DNA of 64,000 nucleotides from DATMER01 sp963844885. Its GTDB lineage: Bacteria > Acidobacteriota > Thermoanaerobaculia > Multivoradales > UBA5704. Below, piece after piece: positions 28,632 through 39,699 of the stretch. The stretch lies in contig CAWJQA010000009.1 of assembly GCA_963844885.1 (NCBI GenBank), positions 142,606-206,605 on the forward strand. The letters run 5' to 3'. A program made the position numbers and the translations under genes. Below the pieces are notes generated by a model. The model was not told the DNA's origin, ran no database searches, and saw only the letters and a program-made list of their open reading frames with translations. How positions within the stretch are numbered: the stretch's first letter is position 1; each line of letters begins with the position of its first letter.

Positions 28632-29711
28632 CTATCCGGCCAGGTATTGTTCCACGTCGCCGCGCGTGGCCCGCACGGAGATGCTCAGGCGGGGATCGGC
28701 CATCGCGGCGAGCAGGCTCTTGCGCAGCTCGCGGGTGACGGGGCCGGGCTTGCCGTCGCCGACGTCCTGGTGGCCCACCTTGACGACCGGGATGAGGCCG
28801 GCGCCGGTACCGGTGAGGAAAACTTCCCGGTCCGCGCCGGTGAGGTCGCTCGGGAGCATGGCCGATGTCTCTTCGACCGTATGGCCGGCGGCGCGGGCGG
28901 CCTTCATGATCAGGCCGCGGGTGATCCCTTCCAGGCAGTATTCGGCCGGCGGGGTCAGGACGGTGACGCGGCCCGGATCGCTCTCCCAGCCCTCGTTCCG
29001 GATCACCAGGAAGAGGTTGTCGGCGCTGGCTTCGGACACGAACCCCTGCTGGGTCAGCATGAGGGTCTCGGGGCGCTTCTCGGCCAGGGTCTCCAGGAGC
29101 GCCCGGATGTTGTTCAGGTAGTTGCTGGCCTTGACGTTCGGATCGAGGACGTCCGCGCCGGGCCGGCGCACCTGCCGGGCCACGGAAAGCTCGATGCCGC
29201 GCTCGTAGAGGGCTTCCGGGTAGAGCTGGAGGCGCGCGGCGATGGCGAGGACGGTGCTGCCGATGCAGCGCGGCGGATAGATTCCCAGGTCGCCCAGGCC
29301 GCGGGTGAGGACGAGGCGCACGTAGGCCCGTTCGAGGCGGTCGAGGTCGGCCTCGGCGATGGTCCGGAGAATCTGCAGGGTGAGGTCGACCGGATCGTAC
29401 GGGACGGGGATGCTCAGGCTGCGGGCGCCGCTCTGGAGGCGGGCCAGGTGCTCGCGCCAGGTGAAGAGGCGGCCCTGGACGACCAGGAGCCCTTCGAACA
29501 CCGAGTCGCCGTAGAGGGCGCCGTGGTCGAAGACGGAGAGGCCGACCTCGTCGGGCCGGAAGATGCCGTGGCGGCGTTCGAGAGGCTCGGCCGTCCCCGG
29601 GGTGGCGGTCTCGGTGCCGGGGGCCGTGCGCAGCACGCGCGGCGTCAGCCCTTCGAGCCAGGGCATGCTCAGGAAGATGCGGCAGGTCTTGGCGATCTCT
29701 TGCAGATCCAT
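28632..29711 (-). CDS. Class IV PLP aminotransferase, branched-chain type
   Basis: 359 residues from the ATG at 29711 (MDLQEIAKTC). An open frame continues upstream but overlaps the divergent CoA-transferase. The fold-type IV marks are FDHGALYGDSVFEGL near the start, the PLP lysine in DPNVKASNYLNN, the glycine/serine loop SEASADNLF and the late phosphate-binding LTGTGAGLIPV. Such enzymes interconvert branched-chain amino acids and 2-oxo acids, with some acting on D-amino acids or 4-amino-4-deoxychorismate. The YxRLVLTRG region (VRLVLTRGLGDLG) favours the branched-chain group. Confidence 0.88.
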   Translation of the reverse strand: MDLQEIAKTCRIFLSMPWLEGLTPRVLRTAPGTETATPGTAEPLERRHGIFRPDEVGLSVFDHGALYGDSVFEGLLVVQGRLFTWREHLARLQSGARSLSIPVPYDPVDLTLQILRTIAEADLDRLERAYVRLVLTRGLGDLGIYPPRCIGSTVLAIAARLQLYPEALYERGIELSVARQVRRPGADVLDPNVKASNYLNNIRALLETLAEKRPETLMLTQQGFVSEASADNLFLVIRNEGWESDPGRVTVLTPPAEYCLEGITRGLIMKAARAAGHTVEETSAMLPSDLTGADREVFLTGTGAGLIPVVKVGHQDVGDGKPGPVTRELRKSLLAAMADPRLSISVRATRGDVEQYLAG

Positions 29712-29819
29712 AGGTGTGATGGAGGGCTGGGCGCCCGTCTCCTCCTCCTTCTGTCTTGACCCGGACTCTATCAACCAGAGATAGTGCGATGAACCGGCCG
29801 ATGCGCGCCAGGAGCTGAC

Positions 29820-31000
<1,181 letters not shown>

Positions 31001-33210
31001 CCCTGCACGTAATCCACGCCGATCTCGCGCAGGATGTCGAGCGTCTGGCGGTTTTCCACCGACTCGGCGATCGTGCGGATGCCCATGACCTGGCCGATCT
31101 GGTGGATCGACTCGACCAGCGCCCTCTGCACCGGGCTGCCCACCATGTCGCGCACGAAGGTGCCGTCGATCTTCAGGAAATCGACCGACAGGTTCTTCAG
31201 GTAGGCGAAGGACGACAGGCCGCTGCCGAAGTCGTCGAGGACGAAGCGGCAGCCGAACTTCTTGAGGATGTCGATGAACCGCATGGCCTGCGTCAGGTTG
31301 CCCACCGCCGCGGTCTCGGTGATCTCGAAGCAGATCCGGGTCGGCTCGACGCCGGTCAGCTCCATCTCCTCCAGGACGTATTCGAGGAAATACTCGTCGC
31401 CGATCGACTGGCCCGAGAGATTGATCGCGAAGCAGGTCTCGTCGCCGTGGGAGAGGGTGCGGCAGGCCAGCGAGACGAAGGCGGCGTGGATGACCCAGCG
31501 GTCGATGCTGGCGATGAGGTGGTAGCGCTCGGCGGCCGGGATGAAGGCGCCGGGCGAGGCGATGCGCCCTTCCTCGTCGATCATGCGGATGAAGATCTCG
31601 CAGAGAGGCGGCTCATGGCCGTTCGGCCGCAGCGGCTCGATGCTCTGCCGGTAGAGGAAGAAGCGGTGCTCGGCGAAGGCCTTGTGGATGCGGTGGATCC
31701 ACTGCATCTCGCCGTAGCGCTCGGCGAGGGCGCTGTCGTCCGGCTGGTACTCGTGCATCCGGTTGCGGCCGGTCTCCTTGGCGACGTAGCAGGCGGCGTC
31801 CGCGGCCGAGAGCACCTGGGCCATGTCGAGGCTCTCGCCGGTGATGGGGACGAGGCCGATGCTGACGCCGATCTCGAAGATCCGCTCCTGCCAGCCGAAC
31901 CGGAAGCTCCGGACCTCGGTGCGCAGGGCGTCTCCCACCTTGCGGGCGCCGTCGAGCTCGGTGTCCTCCAGGATCACGCCGAACTCGTCGCCGCCGAGGC
32001 GGGCCAGGGTGTCGGTCTTGCGTAGCCGGGTCTTGAGCAGGGCGGTCACCTGCTTGAGCATCTCGTCGCCGGCCAGATGGCCGCAGGTGTCGTTGACCAC
32101 CTTGAACTCGTCGAGGTCGAGGTAGAACAGGGCGTGCAGGCGCCCGTCCTCGCGGGCGGTGTTCAGGCAGTGCTGGAGGCGCTTCTCGAACTCGCGGCGG
32201 TTGATGAGGCCGGTGAGAGGGTCGTGCCGGGCGAGGAACATCATCTCCCGTTCCATGCCGCGGATCTGGGTGACGTCCTTGAAGACGAGCACGCAGCCGG
32301 CGACGCGCCCGAGGCGGTCGCGGATCGGACCCGCCGAATCGCGGACGGCGAAGTCGCGGCCGTCGCGCCGGGTGAGCAGGGAGTAGCCGGGCAGCTCGAT
32401 CACGTCCTCTTCCTGGAGGCAGCGCTCGACCGGGTTGGCGAGCGGCTTGCCCGTGGCCTCGTCCATGACGATGAAAATCTTTCCCACCGGCAGGCCGCAC
32501 GCCTCGGCCGAGGTCCAGCCGGTCAGGCGCTCGGCCACCGGGTTCAGGTAGTCGACGATGCCGGCGGCGTCGGTGCGGATGACACCGTCGCCGATCGAGG
32601 CGAGGGTGATCTGCGCGAGCTCTTTCTCCTGGGCGAGGGCCTCGACCATGGTGCGCAGCCGCTCTTCGCCGTCGCGGGCGACCTGCCGGGCCTGCTCCAG
32701 CCGGGTGTTGGTCTCGATCAGGCTCTGCTCGGCCAGCTTGCGCTCGGTGATGTCCACCGCCGAGGCCAGCGCCAGGCCTTCCGGCATGCCGGCTTCGGGA
32801 GGGAGAAGAGTGGAAGTGGCGTCGACCCAGCGCTCCCGGCCGTCCTTGGTCACGATCTTGAATTCGTAGCGCGAGGGCACGGGCTCTCCCCGGAAGCGCG
32901 CCCGGACGCGCTCGCGGATCAGCGACTGGAAATCCGGATGCACCATGTGCCAGGCGGGAAGGCCCACCACCTCCCCGGCGGTGTATCCGGTCAGCCTCTC
33001 GATCGCCGGGTTGACGTAGAGCACCTCATCCTCCCGGTAGACGAGGATGGCCGTGGCCGTGGACTCGGCGAGAGTTCGAAACCACCGGTCCGTCTGGATC
33101 GCCGGACCGTGGGCGGGAGTGGCGAAGGGTTGACTCATGCGCCTCAAGTGACCACAGGTTAACGTCGCCGGAAAACTCATGCAAGAGACAAGCCCGCGCT
33201 TGATCCCGAT

Positions 33211-33252
33211 CCCCCTCTCCCCGGCCCTCTCCCCCGTGCCGGGGGAGAGGGA
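33211..33252. repeat. Intergenic palindromic repeat (CCCTCTCCCC type)
   Basis: A 27-base near-perfect palindrome at 33225-33251 (CCCTCTCCCCC, GTGCC, GGGGGAGAGGG) is preceded by CCCCCTCTCCCCGG. The same element occurs at 56218-56259. It lies between thiI and the EAL gene, where its RNA would form a strong hairpin. Confidence 0.85.
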
Positions 33253-33260
33253 GCAGGAAA

Positions 33261-34799
33261 TCAACCCCGGACGGCGGGGGCGAGGAGGAGGGCGAGGGCG
33301 GGATCGGCGAGGCGATTGTTCTCCGCCAGGGCCATCAGCTCCTTGAGGCCGCCCCGGAAGTGCCAGGAGCGGAAGCCGCCCTGCCGCATGACCTCGGCCA
33401 GGTGGGCGCTCTTGAGCCCGACCTCGCAGATCAGGACGTACTCCCGGTCGCGGCTGAACGAGGGCCAGGTTTCGAGCGCGTGCCGGAAGTCGAGGTGGAT
33501 TGCTCCCGGGTAGTGCCAGGCCTGGAACGCCGACCGCGACCGCAGGTCGAGGACGGTGGCGCCCTCGGGGATGCCGTCGGTCTCGAAGCCCCCCCCTCCG
33601 ATACCGCCGAGCGCCGCCTCGTCCAGGTTGCGCAGGTCGTAGACGGTCCGGGCCTCGACGAGCTCCTCCAGCCGGCCGCGGGTCATGGTGGCCTCGTCGC
33701 GCTGGACTTCGGAGAGGGATGCCTTCGTGGAGGGCCGCTTCGGGACGAGGTCGCAGTACTCGCCGACCGCCGCGGACAGGTCGTAGATGCCCATCTTCCG
33801 GGCCACGGCGAGGATCTCGTCCTTGTTGAAGCCGATGAGCGGGCGCAGCACGGGCATGGACGGCGAGACGGCCTGGGAGATGACCGCCAGGTTCTGGAGG
33901 GTCTGGGAGGAGACCTGGCCCATGGCCTCGCCGGTGATCAGGCCCAGGTTGCGCGTCTTGCGGGCGACGCTCTCCCCGGCCTTGAGCATCAGGCGTTTGA
34001 GGACGATCTGCCAGTTGCGGGGCCGGTTCCTCTCCTGAAGCTCCGGGATGAGCGGCTGGAGGTCCACCTCGAACAGGCGCGGCTTGTAGCCGTAGCTCCA
34101 GAGGTCGGCCACCACTTTCATGACCTTGAGCACGCCGAGCCGGTGCGCGGCGCCGCCCAGGTTGCAGAAGAGATAGTCGAGCTGGACCCCCCGCTTGAGC
34201 ATCAGCCAGCTCGCCACGGCCGAGTCGAAGCCGCCGGAGACCAGGGCCAGGCCGCGCCCTTCCACGCCCACGGGCAGGCCGCCGAAGCCGCGCGTCTTGT
34301 CGTGGAAGTAGTGGCCCGATCCGGGCTCCAGCTCGACGTAGGCGGTCACCTCCGGCTCGCGCAGGTTCACCTTGGAGCCGGGCGCGTTCTGGAGGAGGGC
34401 GGCGCCGAGCGCGCGCTCCAACGCCATGGAGTCGAAGGGGATCTCCTCGCGTCCGCCGCGGCGGCTGGCCCGCGCCGCGAAGGTCCGGCCGCGGACCCCT
34501 TCGGCGAAGATCTCGACGCCCGTCCGGGTGATGTCCTCCAGATCCGTCCACGGGCGGCGCTCCACCAGGGAGACGGACTGGATGCCGAAGACGCGCGGCA
34601 GGACGTCCAGGGCCACCAGGGGCACCGGAGTTTCCAGGTAGAACCGGCTCCACGTCGTTTCGAGGCGGTGCGGAATGCCGTGCGAGGTCAGGGCGTTGCG
34701 CACGTTGTGGGCCAGGCGGCGCTGGAAGCGGATACGGGTGTTTCGCGCCTTCGTGTAGAAGTCGCCGGCCAGGCGGAGGATGAGGAGAGGATCGGACAT
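33261..34799 (-). CDS. thiI: tRNA 4-thiouridine synthase with rhodanese domain
   Basis: 512 residues. The order is a ferredoxin-like/THUMP region (1-165), the PP-loop LVSGGFDSAVASWL (near 187) that adenylates U8 of tRNA, and a C-terminal rhodanese domain whose Cys (C458 in LICEVGLKS) carries the persulfide, at the same place as C456 of E. coli ThiI. A possible partner Cys is in EYCDLVPKRPS near 347. It makes s4U8 in tRNA and can supply sulfur for thiamine synthesis. Many ThiI proteins lack the rhodanese part, so this is the long form. Confidence 0.96.
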   Translation of the reverse strand: MSDPLLILRLAGDFYTKARNTRIRFQRRLAHNVRNALTSHGIPHRLETTWSRFYLETPVPLVALDVLPRVFGIQSVSLVERRPWTDLEDITRTGVEIFAEGVRGRTFAARASRRGGREEIPFDSMALERALGAALLQNAPGSKVNLREPEVTAYVELEPGSGHYFHDKTRGFGGLPVGVEGRGLALVSGGFDSAVASWLMLKRGVQLDYLFCNLGGAAHRLGVLKVMKVVADLWSYGYKPRLFEVDLQPLIPELQERNRPRNWQIVLKRLMLKAGESVARKTRNLGLITGEAMGQVSSQTLQNLAVISQAVSPSMPVLRPLIGFNKDEILAVARKMGIYDLSAAVGEYCDLVPKRPSTKASLSEVQRDEATMTRGRLEELVEARTVYDLRNLDEAALGGIGGGGFETDGIPEGATVLDLRSRSAFQAWHYPGAIHLDFRHALETWPSFSRDREYVLICEVGLKSAHLAEVMRQGGFRSWHFRGGLKELMALAENNRLADPALALLLAPAVRG

Positions 34800-34838
34800 G
34801 GCGCACCTGGAGCCCGGGAAGGGACGGCCAGTCGGCTC

Positions 34839-35066
34839 CTAGCGCTGGCTTGCGTGCAGGATCGTCAGGCCGACGAGATCGTCTCCTTCATAGCGGAGGA
34901 TGACGTCCTCGTCCGTCAATTCGCTGTCCGTGGCGTAACTCGGCTTCTTGAAATTGACGTAGACCACGTCGGCTTCCCGGTCGTAAGACACCCAAAGATA
35001 GTCGTCGGGAGTCTGTTGGACCGCCGGGACGAGCTTCAGGAACTCTCGGATGTCGGCTACGGCCAT
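34839..35066 (-). CDS. DUF2283-family small protein
   Basis: 75 residues from an ATG at 35066 preceded by GGAGGACACAACT. The middle VSYDREADVVYVNFKKP, followed by DVILRYEGDDLVGLTIL, is the DUF2283 pattern: a small beta-sheet protein of unknown function that is often coded beside toxin-antitoxin-like genes. No partner of that kind is visible next to it here. Confidence 0.87.
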   Translation of the reverse strand: MAVADIREFLKLVPAVQQTPDDYLWVSYDREADVVYVNFKKPSYATDSELTDEDVILRYEGDDLVGLTILHASQR

Positions 35067-35174
35067 AGTTGTGTCCTCCGATCGAGAGAGCGGACGCGGC
35101 GGGTCAGGAAGGCCGTTTCTGGACGTGACACTTCCGATCACCCGCGCATTGTAGCGGAGTAGTCTCTCCGTGAG

Positions 35175-38063
35175 CTACGGCCGCCAGACCGTGACCGCCC
35201 ACCAGCGGAAGGCGTCTTCCAGGGGCGAGCCGGGAGTCGGATCGTCCAGCACCCGGGCGACTCCGAGGCGGACGTCCAGGGCCGGAACCCGGCCGAGGGG
35301 GATGGGATCGGTGGACCAGCGCCACTCCAGTCCGGCCAGCGTCAGCCACTCCCCCCGCGGGGAGCCGCCGGACCGGACGCGGTGGCGCTCGAAGAAGGCC
35401 GGCGCCGGCAGGAAGCCGAGGTCCAGCTCCGCCCGCTGCGTCTCGAAGCCGGTCCCGAGAAGTGTCCCCACCGGGAGGGCCGGCGAGACGATCCGGCCCG
35501 AGAGGAGCGGCTCCGGGAGGAGGCTGCTGTCCGCGCCGCCGAGTTGGAACCGGTCGAAGGGGTGGAGGACGTCCGACGAGATGCCGCGCCGCCAGTCCAG
35601 GACGAGACGGGTGTCGCCCTGGCCGATTCCGAGCCGCGCCCGGCCGCTGGAGCGCGACCAGGCGTCGCCGTCCGTCCAGCCGGCCTCGTGGCGGGCGGCG
35701 AGCCCGGCGCTCAGGCGCCACGGGCCATACCGGCGGAAGAGAGAGAACCCGGCGGAGAGCGCGGCGATCCGCTGGTCGAGCGCCGGTCCGGCCTCCGGCT
35801 CCACCTGCCCGAACAGAGTCCGGCCGTCGATCTGAACCGAGCCGCCGCTCCAGGCGTGGTTCCAGCGCGCGGACACCACGGCGCCGCGGCGGTCCACGTC
35901 GAGCGCGGCCTGCTCGGACGGGCGCTCTCCGGCCTGGAAGAGATGGAGCCCGATCTCGATCGGCCAGCCGCGCCACGCGGCGGAGACCGCTCCGCCCTCC
36001 ACCCCGCCGCCGCCGGAGAGCGAGCCCAGGACGAGCCAGTCGAGCCGGCCGACCACGTCGCCGCCCCGCACTCCCACCTCGGCCGCGCCGCCGGAGGAGG
36101 AGCCGGAGCCGCCGATCAACGGCAGAAGCTCCTGCTTCCCCAGGCCGTACGGCCGGGACGCGCCCGGCTCGGTTATCGCGAACGGCACGAACGACGCGGG
36201 CCTCTCCGGCTCAGAAGGCCGGACGACCGGCGCCAGGCCGGACGGAAGATCCGGGAGCGCGGCAACGGCCTCCTGGGGGAGATCGAGCCGCCGGAGGTCG
36301 AGGCCGTCCGGTTCGAGCGCGAGATAGAAGAGGCCGTCCGGGGCAGGGGCGGGAGAGAACGCGGCGCCGCCGGTGCGGGTAACCGCGAACGGCTCGCCGT
36401 CGAGAGGAAACGCCCAGACGTCGATGAACCCGTGGTCACCGGCCACGGCATAGACGGTACGGCCGTCCGGGCTCCAGGAGGGAGCCGCAACGGTCCCGTC
36501 CTGTGGCGGCGCGAGCGTCCGCTCCTCACCCGACGCCAGCTCCCGGATCACCAGCCGCCAGACGCCTTCCCGGTGGCGGGCGAAGGCGATGCGGCTGCCG
36601 TCGGGAGAGATCCGCGGCCGGTCGTAGACCTCCTCAATCGACGGCGGGGACGGCGGCGTGATCTCCGTCACCACGCCCGTCCCGAGGTCGGCCCGGACGA
36701 GCTGCGAGGCGCCGTTTCGTTGGCGGACGGCCACCGCCCAGGCGCCGTCCGGGGCCGGGTCGGGATCGCGCAGATCGGCCTGCCGGGTGATCCGCCGGAC
36801 CGCGCCGGACTCGAGGTGTCCAGAAGAACAGATCGGGATGCAGGAAGCCTTCGCGGTCGGGCTCGAAGCGGACGAAGAGGATCGACCGCCCGTCCGGCAT
36901 CCAGCGCGGCATGGTCGGCTCGACGCCGTCCGAGGCGCCGAGCTATGAAGCGGCTTCCGGGGAAACGGCTTCGTGCGCTCGGCGGGGACGTCCTCGGGGT
37001 CGCGCTCCAGCAGCTTGCGGCGCTGCTCCTCCCAGTCCTTCTCTGCTTTTTCGTCGGGCTCGGTCGACCAGACCACGAGGCGGCCGGGTTGATCGCGGGA
37101 GCCGAGGACGATCGCGAGGCGTCTTGCCGTCCGGGGAGACGGCCGGATCGCCGGTGGACCAGGAGAGATCCTGCCAGAGCTCCCCTTCCCGCGAGTGGAG
37201 CGGCGAGGCGGCGCTCGGCCTCCAGAGAGCGCCAGGCCATCTCGGCGCAGAAGCGCCCGTAGAGGTTGGCGGGAGAGTCGCCGAAGACCCCCTGGAAGGC
37301 GTCGTCGAAGTCGCGGACGCGGCGCGCGGCCATAGCGCGCCCAGAGCTTGCGCAGACTGCCCGGGCCGGCGCGCTCCACCAGCCATTCGAGGTAGGCCGA
37401 GCCCACCAGGTAGGCCATGCTCATGCCCTCCCAACTCTGGGAGTCCGAGGCGAGCCGGCCGTAGCCCGGCAGCTTGCCGGCCTCGGCCCAGCGCCGCAGG
37501 ATCGCGGCGCGCAGGTCGCTGTTGGGGCGCCCCGAGCCGGTGAGCCGGCCCTCGACGACCGTCGCGTAACCTTCCACGACCCACCGCGGAGCGCCGAGCG
37601 GGATCGGGCCGACGGGCGCGATGCGGGAGAGGAGCTGCCGCCAGGGGTTCCGCGACGGCCGGAGCAGATGGACGAGATGGGTCTCCTCATGGACGAGAAG
37701 CAATTCGGACCACTCCGTATAGTGGCCGATGACCGATTCCGGGCCCGGCGGGCTGGTCCACACCACGAGCCGTGGCCAGCCCAGGATGGGCAGGGCCATG
37801 CCGTTGGCATCGCGACCGGATCGGAGACGAGCACGTCCACCGTCTCCGGCGGCGTCGTATCCGACCTCCGCCGCGACCCGCTCGCGGATCGACTCCAAAC
37901 GCTCCGCCGCCCGCCGCGCCCAGGCCTCGGAAGCGGCGGGATGGTGGACGCGGAAGTGGGCCGTCTCCAGCGTCCGCCAGTCGGCGGACGGACCCTGGGC
38001 GGCGGCGGGCAGGGCCAGGAGGAGGGCGAGGGCCGCCCCTGACCTCAAAATCTCAGCGCGCAA
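35175..38063 (-). CDS. Secreted protease-propeller-barrel protein, with about five frameshifts
   Basis: About 960 residues. A TTG start at 38063 is followed by a signal peptide (ALALLLALPAAAQG). The N-terminal domain has LLLVHEETHLVHLLRP, an HExxH zinc-protease motif of the peptidase-MA type, then WVVEGYATVVEG. A TolB/WD40-like propeller follows (RISPDGSRIAFARHREGVW, PSWSPDGRTVYAV). The last 250 residues alternate like membrane beta-strands (GWPIEIGLHLFQAGE to the end), suggesting an outer-membrane barrel. The frame changes at about 37330, 37195, 37125, 36945 and 36825, with conserved-looking text on each side (RVRDFDDAFQGVFGDSPANL; MPRWMPDGRSILFVRFEPD). The upstream repeat array touches the start codon. 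Confidence 0.72.
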   Translation of the reverse strand: MRAEILRSGAALALLLALPAAAQGPSADWRTLETAHFRVHHPAASEAWARRAAERLESIRERVAAEVGYDAAGDGGRARLRSGRDANGMALPILGWPRLVVWTSPPGPESVIGHYTEWSELLLVHEETHLVHLLRPSRNPWRQLLSRIAPVGPIPLGAPRWVVEGYATVVEGRLTGSGRPNSDLRAAILRRWAEAGKLPGYGRLASDSQSWEGMSMAYLVGSAYLEWLVERAGPGSLRKLWARYGRAPRPRLRRRLPGGLRRLSRQPLRALLRRDGLALSGGRAPPRRSTRGKGSSGRISPGPPAIRPSPRTARRLAIVLGSRDQPGRLVVWSTEPDEKAEKDWEEQRRKLLERDPEDVPAERTKPFPRKPLHSSAPRTASSRPCRAGCRTGGRSSSSASSPTAKASCIPICSSGHLESGAVRRITRQADLRDPDPAPDGAWAVAVRQRNGASQLVRADLGTGVVTEITPPSPPSIEEVYDRPRISPDGSRIAFARHREGVWRLVIRELASGEERTLAPPQDGTVAAPSWSPDGRTVYAVAGDHGFIDVWAFPLDGEPFAVTRTGGAAFSPAPAPDGLFYLALEPDGLDLRRLDLPQEAVAALPDLPSGLAPVVRPSEPERPASFVPFAITEPGASRPYGLGKQELLPLIGGSGSSSGGAAEVGVRGGDVVGRLDWLVLGSLSGGGGVEGGAVSAAWRGWPIEIGLHLFQAGERPSEQAALDVDRRGAVVSARWNHAWSGGSVQIDGRTLFGQVEPEAGPALDQRIAALSAGFSLFRRYGPWRLSAGLAARHEAGWTDGDAWSRSSGRARLGIGQGDTRLVLDWRRGISSDVLHPFDRFQLGGADSSLLPEPLLSGRIVSPALPVGTLLGTGFETQRAELDLGFLPAPAFFERHRVRSGGSPRGEWLTLAGLEWRWSTDPIPLGRVPALDVRLGVARVLDDPTPGSPLEDAFRWWAVTVWRP

Positions 38064-38248
38064 GCCAAAATCTCACGGAATGGCTCAAAATCTCAGACCC
38101 CGGGCTCATCCCCTGAGATTTTGCCTCAAAATCTCAGACCCCGGGCCCTTCCCCTGAGATTTTGGCTCAAAATCTCAGACCCCGGGCTCTTCCCCTGAGA
38201 TTTCGGCTCAAAATCTCAGACCCCGGGCTCTTCCCCTGAGATTTTGGC
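38045..38248. repeat. 41-bp tandem repeats, each a strong hairpin, with partial copies
   Basis: Four units of exactly 41 bases begin at 38085, 38126, 38167 and 38208. Each holds an 11-base perfect inverted repeat, CAAAATCTCAG and CTGAGATTTTG, around ACCCCGGGCTCTTCCC-type loops; unit 3 has one change (TTTCG). Partial copies of the left arm stand at 38045 and about 38065, the first lying within the start of the neighbouring minus-strand gene. There is no spacer, so it is not a CRISPR. The array fills most of the 208-base gap between two minus-strand genes. Confidence 0.95.
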
Positions 38249-38271
38249 TTGCGGGCGGTCCGGAGACCGGC

Positions 38272-38493
38272 TCAGGAGGCCTTCGGCGGCAGATCGCGGG
38301 CCTGCGGGTCGTCCTCGAACCCGTGATGCTTGTGACTGCCGTCACAGAAAGGCTTGTTCGCCGACATCCCGCAGCGGCACAGGGAGACCACCGTCCGGCC
38401 TCCCAGCCCGTAGGCGTTGCCGGCCGGGTCCTGGAGCTGGATGCCGTCCCCCTCCACGCGCAGGGGTCCGTTCTTCATCACGGTCACCTTCAT
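38272..38493 (-). CDS. CDGSH iron-sulfur domain protein
   Basis: 73 residues from an ATG at 38493 preceded by GAGGAGGACGT. The CDGSH motif CRCGMSANKPFCDGSH is complete (three Cys and one His), which binds a [2Fe-2S] cluster. The N-terminus KVTVMKNGPLRVEGDG is typical of short bacterial members. Their role in bacteria is not established; electron transfer or cluster storage is usually suggested. Confidence 0.95.
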   Translation of the reverse strand: MKVTVMKNGPLRVEGDGIQLQDPAGNAYGLGGRTVVSLCRCGMSANKPFCDGSHKHHGFEDDPQARDLPPKAS

Positions 38494-38627
38494 GACGTCC
38501 TCCTCCCAATCCTGGAGCCAGAGCATCCGGCTCCCGTCCAAGAGTTTCTCAGGATGCTCCGGCCGTCAACCCCGGCCCGATCGTCTGCCCATGCGCTCCT
38601 CCTTGGTGCGCTATCCTAAGCGGCCTC

Positions 38628-39683
38628 ATGCAACCCGGCGAGCCTTCCGAAGCCTCCTTCCTCAGGACGTGGGGTATCCGCCTGCTCAAGGCGGGTCTCA
38701 CGGTGCTGGCGCTGTGGCTGACCTGGCGGCTGCTCCAGGACATCGAGTGGTCGCTCCTGGAGGAGCGGCTGGAGGAAGCGAACTGGTACTTCCTCATCCC
38801 GGGATTGCTGTTCATGACCGGGCGCTACGTGCTGTGGGAAGCCCGGCTGCGGCGGGCGTCTTTTCTGGCGGTCCAGCGCGTCCCGCGGGGCGGGCTGGTG
38901 TTCTGGGTGCTGCTGGCTTCGGCGGCGCTCAACCTGATCACGCCGTCGGCGCGGTTGATCGGCGGGCTGGTGCGGGCGCGCTACTTCGCCCGCAACCTGG
39001 CTCTGCCGTTCGGCCAGGTCTACGGGGTGGTGCTCTACGACCAGGTGGCGCACCACGTGGTGATGAGCACCTGTACCTGGATCGCGGTGATCGTGGCGGC
39101 GCCGCTCTTCGGCCAGGCCTGGTTCGGGGTGCTGGCCGCGGTGGCGCTGGTCGCGGTGATCGCCGGCCTGCTGCTCTGGAGCCGGCGGAGCCGGACGTTC
39201 GAGGAGAACCCGCTGGTGCTCTTCCTGGCGCGGCGGGCCGCGAAGGCGGAGGGCCGGACGCAGCGCCTCTACGCCCACGGCCACGAGGCGGTCGGAGTCT
39301 TCGTCCGTCTGCTCGGCTACAGGCGGCTCCACGGCCAGGCCGCCCTGCTGGGAGCGGGCTTCTTCGCCACGAACATCCTCGCCCAGTGGTGCGTCTTCCG
39401 TTCCCTGGGGATGGACGTGAACCCCGTGGTGATCCTGGCCGGAGTCGCCCTGGGCAACGCGGCGGGGATGCTGACGGGGACCCCCGGCGGCGTGGGCACC
39501 ACCGAGGCGGCCATGGTCGCCTCCTTCGCCGCCATGGGGATGGACCGCGTGGACGCGGCGGCGGGAACGCTTCTGTACCGGGGCCTCCACTACCTGAGCA
39601 TCCTCGGTCTGGGCCTGCCGGCGCTCCTGGCGCTGGAGCTGCGGAGCGGGGCCGAGCCGGCGGACGCGGCACCGCCGGCTTGA
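38628..39683 (+). CDS. Flippase-like membrane protein (UPF0104/YbhN, LPG-synthase TM region family)
   Basis: 351 residues with about eight membrane helices. The family marks are the early RLLQDIEWSLLEERL, LITPSARLIGGLVRARYFAR and the late GNAAGMLTGTPGGVGTTEAAMV (the GTPGGxGxxE signature). These proteins share the membrane part of lysylphosphatidylglycerol synthase and are thought to move lipids or lipid-linked precursors. The soluble transferase domain is absent. It is coded alone, convergent with the large secreted protein. Confidence 0.9.
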   Translation: MQPGEPSEASFLRTWGIRLLKAGLTVLALWLTWRLLQDIEWSLLEERLEEANWYFLIPGLLFMTGRYVLWEARLRRASFLAVQRVPRGGLVFWVLLASAALNLITPSARLIGGLVRARYFARNLALPFGQVYGVVLYDQVAHHVVMSTCTWIAVIVAAPLFGQAWFGVLAAVALVAVIAGLLLWSRRSRTFEENPLVLFLARRAAKAEGRTQRLYAHGHEAVGVFVRLLGYRRLHGQAALLGAGFFATNILAQWCVFRSLGMDVNPVVILAGVALGNAAGMLTGTPGGVGTTEAAMVASFAAMGMDRVDAAAGTLLYRGLHYLSILGLGLPALLALELRSGAEPADAAPPA

Positions 39684-39699
39684 CGGCGAGTTTCGTCCG

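Noticed and set aside
38085..38248. CRISPR array
   Set aside because: The units are head-to-tail 41-base copies with no spacer sequence, and each is a single hairpin.
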